13,370 nt of DNA from Syntrophomonadaceae bacterium (GTDB lineage: Bacteria > Bacillota > Dethiobacteria > DTU022): assembly GCA_007126465.1 (NCBI GenBank), contig SLBE01000093.1, forward strand, positions 1 to 13,370, given 5' to 3'. This document shows, in pieces, positions 1-6,195 of this stretch. The notes under the pieces were generated by a model that searched no databases, was not told the DNA's origin, and saw nothing but the letters and a program-made list of their open reading frames with translations. A program made the position numbers and the translations under genes. The stretch's first letter is position 1; every line of letters starts with the position of its first letter.

Positions 1-87
1 ATTCTGTCTTGCAGCTTCTAAAATAGTAACACCATGCTCTGCGAATATTTTCTTTCCATCAATTTGCAAACTAATTGTTTTACTCAT
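1..87 (-). CDS. N-terminus of a [2Fe-2S]-domain redox subunit (FdhA, HydA or NuoG-like), partial
   Basis: Only the first 29 codons are present; the gene runs off the left edge. The ATG at 87 opens a peptide beginning MSKTISLQIDGKK and continuing with a GVTILEAA segment. This is the usual opening of the N-terminal ferredoxin-like [2Fe-2S] domain shared by NuoG, NADH-linked formate dehydrogenase alpha subunits and [FeFe]-hydrogenase HydA; the cluster cysteines would lie beyond the edge. The ATG sits inside the end of the upstream flavoprotein gene (an 8-base overlap, ATGAGTAA), which points to translational coupling and a shared complex. Such a pair usually joins NAD(P)H oxidation to a catalytic subunit. 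Whether that is a molybdenum/tungsten formate dehydrogenase or a hydrogenase cannot be told from what is visible. Confidence 0.75.
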   Translation of the reverse strand, partial: MSKTISLQIDGKKIFAEHGVTILEAARQN

Positions 88-2068
88 CAGCTTCCCTCCC
101 CGCTGCGACGACTGCCATTCCAAGGCGCAGGCATTTAACACATCGTCCGGCTTCTTCAACCGCAATCTCGGGGCACTTAAAGCCGAGTTCAGCTTCATCA
201 AAGCCATACATTCTTTCTTCCACCGGCATAACTTCCTCTTCCTGTCGCTCTCTATCACCGATCATTTCAGGAACAGTTTTTTCTTCATATACACCAGTTT
301 GTTCTATGTGCTTTTCCAGCCTGGTGTTTTTACTAACATAACTTTTTCCTTCACTTAAATACTTATCGATTGCTTCTGCAGCACGGTTAGCCGAAGCAAT
401 TGCCTCAATAACTGTACTTGCCCCGAGCACAGCGTCGCCACCGGCAAAAATACCCGGAGTATCTGAAGCCATGTTTTCTTCATTTACCACCAGGGTGCCC
501 CATTTTGTAACATCCATGCCGCAATCGTCATTTAAAAAACAAAAATCTGCAACCTGGCCGATAGCCGGTATTACGGTATCAGCACTTAAGATAAATTCGG
601 AACCGTCCATAGGTATAGGACGTCTCCGCCCGCTTTCATCAGGTTCTCCCAGTTCCATCTTAACGCATTCCATGCCGCTTACTGTCCCTCCATCTTCGAG
701 AATGCAGGTCGGGTTGGCTAAAAGGTGAAACTTGACTCCTTCTTCCTCTGCCGCATCAATTTCTGCCTTGTTGGCCGGCATCTCATTCCTGCTGCGGCGG
801 TAGATCAGGTGAACTTCCTTGACGCCAAGGCGAATAGCTGAGCGGGCACAGTCCATGGCAACGTTTCCACCGCCGATAATGGCAACACTGTCACCAAGGT
901 TCACCTGCTCACCGAGGTTGATTTTCCGCAGATATTCAACCCCGGGCATATAGCCCATGTAGCACTGATCTTCTCCTTCACAGCCCAGTGAAGCGCTGTC
1001 ATGAAGTCCGCTGGCAATGAATATTGCCTTAAACCCTTTTTCCCAGATTTGATCAATGGAAATATCTTCACCGACCTTGGTGTTGTAAATAATTTCTACT
1101 CCAAGGCTTTTAACCAGGTCCACTTCCGCGTTTAATATTTCCCGCGGCAGCCTGTAACTGGGAATACCGACAGCAAGCATGCCACCAGCTACCGGAAGAG
1201 ATTCGTATATCGTCACTCCGTAACCCTTCTGGGCCAGTTTATAGGCAGCATTAAGTCCGGCCGGCCCTGCTCCGACTATGGCGACCTTATCGTTTTTAGA
1301 AGCTTCTTTTTTAATTGGATTTTTGCGGTCGTAATCATTTCTGGCGCCAAAGTCAGCAGCATAGCGCTTAAGCAGCCTGATTGACAGGGATTGATCATAA
1401 GGTTGGCGGTTGCAGTTTGATTCACAGGGGTGTACACAAACCCGACCCAGCGTTCCAACCAGGGGAGTTTTATCCCTGTTAATAGCAAGGGCACCTTCAT
1501 AATCGCCTTCTTTTATACATTCAATGTAACCGGGAATATTTATATGGGCTGGGCAGCCGTTACGGCAGGGAGCCGTCAAAATAGGTTGGTATGAATATTT
1601 GCCATTTTTCGGCTTTCCTTCTCCATTTTCAATTAAGGCTTTAAATTCTTCGGGGAAATATTCAAGTGCATCAAGCAGGGGAACAGGTGAGGAAATGCCT
1701 AGTTCGCAGAGCGAACCTTTCCTAACTAAGGTAGCCATTTCCCTGAGGAATGATATGTCTTTTTCGCTGCCATTCCCTCCAAGTAACTGATCGAGACGGT
1801 CAGCAATAATTTTACTTCCGGCCCGGCAGGGGATACAGCGTCCGCAGGACTCTTTTTGCATGCTTTTATAATATTCCGCAAGTGATTCTACGATATTCAG
1901 ATCCGGATCTGCTACAATTAGTCCCGCCCAGCCAATCATTGCCTTTATATCGCGCTGGTCATACTGGTTAGGGATACCCAGATCTTTTAAATCAATTCTT
2001 TCTTCATCTTCTTTTACCCGCTCATCAACAATATTTCCATTCCAGCTGCTGAATAGTACCTTGGCCAT
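80..2068 (-). CDS. NuoF C-terminal fragment fused to GltD-type NAD(P)H flavoprotein (formate dehydrogenase/hydrogenase-associated)
   Basis: A 662-residue cytoplasmic iron-sulfur flavoprotein, likely the electron-transfer partner of the subunit encoded just downstream. Residues about 40-150 match only the tail of NuoF: a GLIV segment, then the 4Fe-4S motif SCGRCIPC (C75, C78, C81) with C121 as fourth ligand. The FMN/NADH Rossmann part of NuoF is missing. From about 165 the protein is like the glutamate synthase small subunit: cysteines 168, 172, 211, 215 and 219 for two 4Fe-4S clusters, an FAD loop GAGPAG (266-271), a second dinucleotide site GGGNVAMD (399-406) with YRRS after it, and a closing FAD motif GIFAGGD (539-545). 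A C-terminal CVKC (643-646) follows. The glutamate synthase large subunit is not nearby, so a role in glutamate synthesis is unlikely. The ATG at 2068 follows a GAGAGAGGG ribosome site. The 83-base upstream gap shows no strong promoter. Electron donor and acceptor are inferred. Confidence 0.85.
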   Translation of the reverse strand: MAKVLFSSWNGNIVDERVKEDEERIDLKDLGIPNQYDQRDIKAMIGWAGLIVADPDLNIVESLAEYYKSMQKESCGRCIPCRAGSKIIADRLDQLLGGNGSEKDISFLREMATLVRKGSLCELGISSPVPLLDALEYFPEEFKALIENGEGKPKNGKYSYQPILTAPCRNGCPAHINIPGYIECIKEGDYEGALAINRDKTPLVGTLGRVCVHPCESNCNRQPYDQSLSIRLLKRYAADFGARNDYDRKNPIKKEASKNDKVAIVGAGPAGLNAAYKLAQKGYGVTIYESLPVAGGMLAVGIPSYRLPREILNAEVDLVKSLGVEIIYNTKVGEDISIDQIWEKGFKAIFIASGLHDSASLGCEGEDQCYMGYMPGVEYLRKINLGEQVNLGDSVAIIGGGNVAMDCARSAIRLGVKEVHLIYRRSRNEMPANKAEIDAAEEEGVKFHLLANPTCILEDGGTVSGMECVKMELGEPDESGRRRPIPMDGSEFILSADTVIPAIGQVADFCFLNDDCGMDVTKWGTLVVNEENMASDTPGIFAGGDAVLGASTVIEAIASANRAAEAIDKYLSEGKSYVSKNTRLEKHIEQTGVYEEKTVPEMIGDRERQEEEVMPVEERMYGFDEAELGFKCPEIAVEEAGRCVKCLRLGMAVVAAGREADE

Positions 2069-2151
2069 TTATCCCTCTCTCTCCCCACTCTATTCAAATT
2101 ACTTGTCTCTTTTGCCAAGTTATTTCTTCGTCATCTTTTAATAAATTCCTT

Positions 2152-3135
2152 TTATTCTTTTTCAATCAATTGTTCTTCTTTAAGTAACCTTGAGGCCTGA
2201 ACAGCAATGCCTACTGCGTTATCTGATGCATATTTTGGCTCTGCATTGTAAAACTTCCAGCCGGGCAGTCCATTTTTTATGCGTTCCCTTATATAGCGGT
2301 TGGCTGTTACACCGCCAACTGTGATAAGTCCATCATATGCTTCACTTTTCAATTCCAGGTTGCAGACGGCCTGACATAATGAATCAGCGATACACTTTTC
2401 CACAGCCCGGGCTAGCTCGGGCCTGTCACAGCCATTTTGCAGCATCCTTTCTGCCTGGCTGGCCGGACCGGAAAAACTTATATCGCTGCCCTTTACCGCG
2501 ACTGGCAGCTGATAATTATCACTTGCTGACTTTAACGCTAATTCTTCCAGATCCGGTCCTGCAGGAAACGGTAAGCCCATCGTCCGGCCGACCCGATCTA
2601 TAAACTGGCCTGCATTCAAATCAGAACTGCCTGCCAGTAATTTGAGCTTTAAATGTCCCGCTTTCCATTCTTCGGAAGAGATTATCTCTGTGGTTCCCCC
2701 TGATAAATGCAGCACCAGGTATTTTCCTTCAGGCACTTTTGCCGACCACAATCCTGCCATGACATGCCCTTCCTGGTGGGTTGTATTAAAATAAAAAAGG
2801 CCCATGGTTCGGGCTATTAAAGAACCAAAGGCTTCACTTACTTTAAAGACAGGCATGTATGAATTTTCAACGGGACGGGGTTTGGTTGCAGCCGCTACTG
2901 CTTTAAATGCCTGGTGATCAATTTTATCCTGGCATTTATCCAGCATATGTGGCAGGTTGTTTAGGTGAGCAAATACTGCTTCCGATTGGCGCAGTCCAAG
3001 ACTTCCTTCCTGAACCGGAAGGGCCTTACGCTGATCAATAATCGGTTTCTCATCCTGGTCAACAATGGCCAGTGACGTAGTATAAGCTGATGTATCAATC
3101 CCCAGGGCCAGGAATTTGTCATGTTTTGTTTTCAA
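2152..3135 (-). CDS. TsaD/Kae1-like domain protein (divergent paralogue)
   Basis: This 327-residue protein belongs to the ASKHA-fold Kae1/TsaD (old name O-sialoglycoprotein endopeptidase) family. TsaD makes the threonylcarbamoyl modification of tRNA A37 with TsaB and TsaE. Visible family features are the metal-binding pair HQEGH (H120, H124), a phosphate loop SGGTTE (145-150), FIDRVGRTMGLP (178-189), DISFSG (218-223), GGVTANR (274-280) and a C-terminal SDNA (D305). It departs from genuine TsaD at the N-terminus, where the usual ETSCDETA is DTSAYTTS, and in the loop, where SGGHT is SGGTT. It is therefore better read as a paralogue than as the housekeeping TsaD; its substrate is unknown. The TTG start at 3135 has an AGGAGAGG site and lies inside the 3' end of nusB (17-base overlap), so the two genes are co-transcribed and probably translationally coupled. 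Confidence 0.85.
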   Translation of the reverse strand: MKTKHDKFLALGIDTSAYTTSLAIVDQDEKPIIDQRKALPVQEGSLGLRQSEAVFAHLNNLPHMLDKCQDKIDHQAFKAVAAATKPRPVENSYMPVFKVSEAFGSLIARTMGLFYFNTTHQEGHVMAGLWSAKVPEGKYLVLHLSGGTTEIISSEEWKAGHLKLKLLAGSSDLNAGQFIDRVGRTMGLPFPAGPDLEELALKSASDNYQLPVAVKGSDISFSGPASQAERMLQNGCDRPELARAVEKCIADSLCQAVCNLELKSEAYDGLITVGGVTANRYIRERIKNGLPGWKFYNAEPKYASDNAVGIAVQASRLLKEEQLIEKE

Positions 3136-3535
3136 GAGCCTCTCCTATTGCCCGGTCCAGTACCCCGTTAATAAAACCAACAGCCTCTCCGCTGCTGCCA
3201 TACTTTTTCGCCAGTTCAAGGGCTTCATTAATCGATACGGCGTGAGGTATATCCGGCCTGTAAATGATCTCAAAAAGGGCCAGCCTGAGCAGGTTGCGAT
3301 CTACAGCTGAAAGACGATCAATTTCCCACTTAACCAGGTATTTTTTAATGAGTTCATCCAGTACAGATCTTTTTTGTTCAGCACCTACAACCAGCTCATG
3401 AACAAATTTTTGCTCGGACTCTTCCAGGTTATAATCTTCAAGTGAATGCCGTAAGGCCAATTCAGACCGGCATTTACCCACATCAACCTGGAATAGGGCT
3501 TTGAATGCTACTTCTCTGGCTAACCGACGGGACAA
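3119..3535 (-). CDS. nusB: Transcription antitermination factor NusB
   Basis: The 138-residue product matches NusB in length and sequence: an RR-LAREVAFKALFQ opening, an all-helical body, and the C-terminal signature HAVSINEALELAKKYG followed by FINGVLDR. NusB binds the boxA RNA element together with ribosomal protein S10 (NusE) and allows antitermination, mainly on rRNA operons. The TTG at 3535 is chosen as start because GGAGG lies 10 bases upstream and the homologous region begins right there. The gene follows the terminator at 3581-3637, so it needs its own promoter or read-through. The 40 bases between that terminator and the ribosome site hold no convincing sigma-A pair. Linkage to an Asp23-family gene upstream is a conserved Firmicutes arrangement. 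Confidence 0.95.
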   Translation of the reverse strand: MSRRLAREVAFKALFQVDVGKCRSELALRHSLEDYNLEESEQKFVHELVVGAEQKRSVLDELIKKYLVKWEIDRLSAVDRNLLRLALFEIIYRPDIPHAVSINEALELAKKYGSSGEAVGFINGVLDRAIGEALENKT

Positions 3536-3580
3536 TTAATTAATACCTCCATAAATAGTGCACTAAAGAATACAAAGAAA

Positions 3581-3637
3581 ACAGGCTAAAGGGAAAGCTT
3601 AAACTTTAAATATATTTCCAATCCCTTGATAGCCTGT
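3581..3637 (-). terminator. Rho-independent terminator after the asp23-amaP-DUF2273 unit
   Basis: On the minus strand the arm ACAGGCTA-TC-AAGGGA (3637-3622) pairs with TCCCTT-TAGCCTGT (3594-3581). This gives 8 and 6 base pairs separated by a 2-base bulge. The right arm is followed at once by the U-rich tract TTTCTTTG (3580-3573). The loop is long (27 bases) and AT-rich, which is the weak point. The hairpin begins 6 bases after the stop codon of the DUF2273 gene, as expected for an operon terminator. Confidence 0.8.
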
Positions 3638-3643
3638 ATGTTT

Positions 3644-3871
3644 TTACTGATCGTCTCTGGGGGCAAAAATACGGTCCAGGTAAAGACCGACATTTTTACT
3701 GACATCCAGCCTCCAGCCGATTAATAAACCGATTCCGACACAGAGGAAAACGAATACGCTCCACCAAAATCCAATGTTAATGACTAATATTGCGAAGATC
3801 AGGCCGAGCAGGCCGCCTAGTATTTTACCCCAGTGTTCTTTTACTACATGCCACCAGTTTTGTTCGGACAA
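3644..3871 (-). CDS. DUF2273 small integral membrane protein
   Basis: A 75-residue protein with two closely spaced hydrophobic segments (about 17-36 and 38-54). The N-terminus is tryptophan-rich (NWWHVVKEHWG) and the tail is charged (YLDRIFAPRDDQ). Size, GKILGGLLGLIF and the closing YLDRIF-type tail fit the DUF2273 family, which is regularly found next to Asp23 and AmaP in Firmicutes. A role in the membrane-attached envelope stress complex is inferred from this linkage; no biochemical function is known to me. The start is TTG at 3871, supported by AAGGAGGAG six bases upstream. An ATG inside the spacer is out of frame. It is the last gene of its unit and is followed by the terminator at 3581-3637. 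Confidence 0.85.
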   Translation of the reverse strand: MSEQNWWHVVKEHWGKILGGLLGLIFAILVINIGFWWSVFVFLCVGIGLLIGWRLDVSKNVGLYLDRIFAPRDDQ

Positions 3872-3908
3872 AGCATGCTCCTCCTTTTTAAGTGTGCTAT
3901 TTAATTCT

Positions 3909-4445
3909 TTAATTCTTTGAAGCAGACTGTTCTGTATTAATATTTTCTACGTTCACTTTAACTTCCAGGACTTTTATACCGGTTATCTCTTCAATATATT
4001 CCTTGGTTCTTGCCTGCAGGTCACTGATCAGCGCGGGCAGGGCAACGTCCGGCTTAACACCAATCTTAATGTAAATGATAAATCCTTCATTTGTAAATAC
4101 GGCTTTTCTGCTAATATCTTTAATGCCATCAATCTGCTGGACAATTCTTAGAACCATATTTTCCACCGCAGATATTGATATGACAACTTCACCGTATTCA
4201 CTGCCTTTTAATACCGCATCAGCTGTTTTTTTGGCCGGTCGAAAACTTAAAGCCAGCAGTATAAGTGCGATCAATACAAATATTGCAATACCGGCAATCA
4301 ATACATTTTCGCCAGCCCAGGCAGGTAGATAAATTATTTCATCCAGGCCGGGAATTAAATTAAAGTTTATCACAGCCAGAAATAATGCTCCACCAATGAG
4401 CACCAGTGCAATAAACACCATCAGTATACGGGCTAATGCTCTCAT
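3909..4445 (-). CDS. amaP: Alkaline shock response membrane anchor protein AmaP
   Basis: The 178-residue product has two transmembrane segments in its first 65 residues (from RALARILMVFIALVL to about the INFNLI segment, then NVLIAGIAIFVLIALILLAL). An RPAKK stop-transfer stretch and a cytoplasmic Asp23-like domain follow (VVISISAVENMV to VKVNVENI). In Staphylococcus AmaP anchors Asp23 to the membrane; here the asp23-family gene lies immediately upstream, so the same partnership is likely. I start it at the ATG at 4445 because AAGGGGGAAG lies just before it. A GTG at 4478 would add 11 residues but has no ribosome site and would swallow this one. It is co-transcribed with the flanking genes, with gaps of 34 and 37 bases. 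Confidence 0.88.
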   Translation of the reverse strand: MRALARILMVFIALVLIGGALFLAVINFNLIPGLDEIIYLPAWAGENVLIAGIAIFVLIALILLALSFRPAKKTADAVLKGSEYGEVVISISAVENMVLRIVQQIDGIKDISRKAVFTNEGFIIYIKIGVKPDVALPALISDLQARTKEYIEEITGIKVLEVKVNVENINTEQSASKN

Positions 4446-4450
4446 TATTA

Positions 4451-4460
4451 CTTCCCCCTT
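4451..4460 (-). promoter_or_regulatory. Ribosome binding site that fixes the amaP start
   Basis: AAGGGGGAAG on the minus strand, five bases before the ATG at 4445. It lies inside the longer open frame that begins with GTG at 4478, which argues for the shorter protein. Confidence 0.6.
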
Positions 4461-4479
4461 GCTTACTTTCAGGATCACT

Positions 4480-4920
4480 TTATTGCTCTTTAATCTCTAC
4501 GCCTTCTCCTTCAACTACTTCAGCTTCTACAGATTCCTCAGTTTCTTCTTCTTCTTCTTTGGGGAAGTGAACTCCCTGGACATGAATATTAACATGTACA
4601 ACCCTTAAACCGGTCATGGTTTCAACCGCTTTTTTCACTGCTTCCTGAATATCCCACGCAACATCAGGAATGCGCGCACCATAGTTAACTATGATAAAAA
4701 TCTCTATTTTTGTTTCTTCTTCACCGACTTCAACTTTAACTCCCTTGGAGAATTGGCGTCGACCGAGAACTTCAGCGATACCACCGCCAATACCACCGCT
4801 CATCGAAGCAACACCTTCAATTTCTGTAGCAGCAAGGCCGGCAATTATTGAAACAACTTCATCAGCTATTTTCACAACGCCTAATTCTGTTGGTAACATA
4901 CGGCTTTCTTCTTGAGCCAT
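4480..4920 (-). CDS. Asp23/Gls24 family envelope stress response protein
   Basis: A 146-residue soluble protein of the Asp23/Gls24 family, abundant cytoplasmic proteins that cluster at the membrane and are linked to cell-envelope stress. The domain spans about residues 10-118: GVVKIADEVVSIIAGLAA, a glycine-rich SGGIGGGIAEVLG, then VEVGEEETKIEIFIIVNYG and VNIHVQGVHF. The tail (about 119-146) is strongly acidic, with a run of five glutamates encoded by a GAA repeat. The ATG at 4920 has a GGGAGG site seven bases upstream, and a good sigma-A promoter lies at 4975-5003. It heads a three-gene unit with amaP and DUF2273. In Bacillus subtilis the relative YqhY likewise sits just before nusB, but there it follows accBC. 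Confidence 0.93.
   Translation of the reverse strand: MAQEESRMLPTELGVVKIADEVVSIIAGLAATEIEGVASMSGGIGGGIAEVLGRRQFSKGVKVEVGEEETKIEIFIIVNYGARIPDVAWDIQEAVKKAVETMTGLRVVHVNIHVQGVHFPKEEEEETEESVEAEVVEGEGVEIKEQ
4543..4557. repeat. Trinucleotide repeat (TTC)5 / (GAA)5
   Basis: Five exact TTC units on the plus strand, read as GAA codons in the acidic tail of the Asp23-family gene. A change in unit number would alter the length of the glutamate run without shifting the frame. It is short and may simply reflect the acidic tail. Confidence 0.6.
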
Positions 4921-4974
4921 TCGAATAACCTCCCGTTTCTAGTTTAGCTTGGCAATCTTTCTGCTTATAACACA

Positions 4975-5003
4975 ATTATAGCAGACTGCTACAATTCATT
5001 CAA
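4975..5003 (-). promoter_or_regulatory. Sigma-A promoter of the asp23-amaP-DUF2273 unit
   Basis: On the minus strand TTGAAT (5003-4998) and TATAAT (4980-4975) are separated by exactly 17 bases. The -10 box is preceded by TGC, which makes it an extended -10 element. Transcription would start about 48 bases before the asp23 ATG. This is the best promoter match in the window. Confidence 0.8.
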
Positions 5004-5032
5004 TTAACAGCTGAGATTACAGGCAGTGTAAC

Positions 5033-5097
5033 ACCGGTGCCGTACACTTTTTGTCATTGGTTATCCAAAGATGTGACAAAATGCGGACGGCACCGGT
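5033..5097 (-). repeat. 65-nt imperfect inverted repeat forming a strong RNA hairpin
   Basis: The outer arms ACCGGTGCCGT (5033-5043) and ACGGCACCGGT (5087-5097) are perfect 11-base inverted repeats. Inside them lie TTTTGTCA and TGACAAAA (8 pairs), then TTGG-TTAT-CCAA (4 pairs and a tetraloop). Read as minus-strand RNA, the gap between the outer and middle stems also pairs (CGC with GUG, including a G-U wobble) between two single mismatches, giving about 26 pairs in one rod with a 5-base bulge. On the plus strand that wobble becomes a C-A mismatch, so the minus-strand transcript folds better. It starts 10 bases after the stop codon of the zinc-ribbon gene and ends 29 bases before the asp23 promoter. 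No U-tract follows it on the minus strand, so it is not a classic terminator. It may be a 3' end stabiliser, a factor-dependent terminator or a mobile palindromic element. Confidence 0.75.
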
Positions 5098-5107
5098 TGT
5101 CATATAT

Positions 5108-5578
5108 TTATTTTTCCTTATCAGGCTCCTCGGGAAGTTCATCGGTATCCATTTCCCATTCTTCATCATCTACCAGGACTACTTCACCGCAACCGGGACA
5201 GGTAACTTCGATCGAATCATCATGATCAAGGATACTTTCATCAACCACTACAATTTCTCTGCAATTAGGGCATTCCATTGAAAAGCCATCTGCAAATTCT
5301 TCCAGAATGTCGCCATCATAATAGCTGTCATCTTCGTCATCTTCTTCATCTTCTTCATAGAAGTCGTCTTCAAGTTCGGTCAAATCATCATCAATAGCTT
5401 CCGTATACTCAAATAGTTCTTCATAGTCGACACTGAGCTGTTCAATTTCATCGGTCATATCTTCGAGCAGGTCGATAATGCGCTGCAAAACCTTCTGCTC
5501 CTTGCTCTCTTCACCTAATTCCAGTCCCTCCGTAAATCCACGTAAATAGGAAACTCTTGCTTTCAGATCTTCAGTCAT
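5108..5578 (-). CDS. Acidic coiled-coil/zinc-ribbon protein, CD1247 N-terminal domain family
   Basis: A 156-residue, very acidic protein. The N-terminal segment KARVSYLRGFTEGLEL followed by a helical stretch to about residue 70 fits the domain known as CD1247 N-terminal in Clostridia. Next comes an almost uninterrupted run of Asp, Glu and Tyr (about 65-90). The C-terminal part is a zinc ribbon with CPNC (C103, C106) and CPGC (C127, C130), ending in another acidic tail. The role is unknown. The ribbon suggests nucleic-acid or protein binding, but the charge argues against simple DNA contact. The ATG at 5578 has GGGAGG seven bases upstream. It lies 29 bases after efp and is the last gene of that run. 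It is sometimes labelled a transcriptional regulator in databases, which the sequence does not support. Confidence 0.75.
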   Translation of the reverse strand: MTEDLKARVSYLRGFTEGLELGEESKEQKVLQRIIDLLEDMTDEIEQLSVDYEELFEYTEAIDDDLTELEDDFYEEDEEDDEDDSYYDGDILEEFADGFSMECPNCREIVVVDESILDHDDSIEVTCPGCGEVVLVDDEEWEMDTDELPEEPDKEK

Positions 5579-5607
5579 GGGTATTGCCTCCCTTTATTAA
5601 TAAGATA

Positions 5608-6165
5608 TTAAGCTCTTTCCAGGTAAGAGCCGGTTCGTGTATCTATTTTAATTTTATCACCACTGTTAACAAACAGCGGCACCTGGACAACCAGGCCCGT
5701 TTCCATGGTGGCCGGCTTGGTAGCGCCTGAAGCAGTATCTCCTTTTATGCCCGGTTCTGTATCAGCTACTTCCAGGACAACGGTAATCGGCACATCAACA
5801 CCGACAACTTCCTCACCAAGCATGACAACAGTTAGGCGGTCATTTTCTTTTAGATATTTACTGCCTTCTCCCAGAGTTTCAGCGGGAAGGGCCAGCTGCT
5901 CATAAGTTTCAGCATCCATCAGGTAAAAGGTGTCATCGTCACGATAGAGGTATTCCATTTCCTTGCGCTCCAGGTGAGCACGGGCCACTTTTTCACCGGC
6001 CCTGAAAGTGTGGTCTACAGTCGACCCGGATCGTAGATTCTTCAGCTTGGTGCGGACAAATGCCGCCCCTTTACCGGGTTTCACATGCTGAAATTCGAGC
6101 ACACTGTAAATTTCACCATCCATCTCAATAGTTATGCCTGTTTTAAATTCGTTTGTTGAAATCAT
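5608..6165 (-). CDS. efp: Translation elongation factor P
   Basis: The 185-residue protein is a full-length EF-P, which binds between the P and E sites of the ribosome and relieves stalling at consecutive prolines. The order is the N-terminal KOW-like domain (1 to about 63), the central OB domain, and a C-terminal OB domain with the signature EPGIKGDTASG followed by KPATMETGLVVQVP. The tip of domain I reads HVKPGKGAAFVR, placing a lysine at position 32, the residue that carries a modification in Bacillus subtilis and many other bacteria. No EF-P modification enzyme is in the window. The ATG at 6165 is preceded by GGGCAGGA. The gene lies 30 bases after the M24 peptidase gene, a pairing conserved across Firmicutes. 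Confidence 0.97.
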   Translation of the reverse strand: MISTNEFKTGITIEMDGEIYSVLEFQHVKPGKGAAFVRTKLKNLRSGSTVDHTFRAGEKVARAHLERKEMEYLYRDDDTFYLMDAETYEQLALPAETLGEGSKYLKENDRLTVVMLGEEVVGVDVPITVVLEVADTEPGIKGDTASGATKPATMETGLVVQVPLFVNSGDKIKIDTRTGSYLERA

Positions 6166-6195
6166 AGCTATTCCTGCCCTTCAAAAATTTCCTGC

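Noticed and set aside
80..2068. Calling the flavoprotein a glutamate synthase small subunit
   Set aside because: The N-terminal NuoF iron-sulfur module and overlap with a [2Fe-2S] redox subunit point to another complex, and no large subunit is nearby.
2090..2118. Possible minus-strand promoter before the NuoF/GltD fusion gene (TTGGCA, 17 bases, GAATAG)
   Set aside because: The -10 matches the consensus at only two positions, so I do not list it; transcription could also come from the nusB unit.
2101..2120. Small hairpin ACTTG...CAAGT after the TsaD-like gene
   Set aside because: It has only five base pairs, a ten-base loop and no U-tract.
4446..4478. GTG start at 4478 for amaP
   Set aside because: It has no ribosome site and would place the strong AAGGGGGAAG within the coding sequence; the ATG at 4445 is better.
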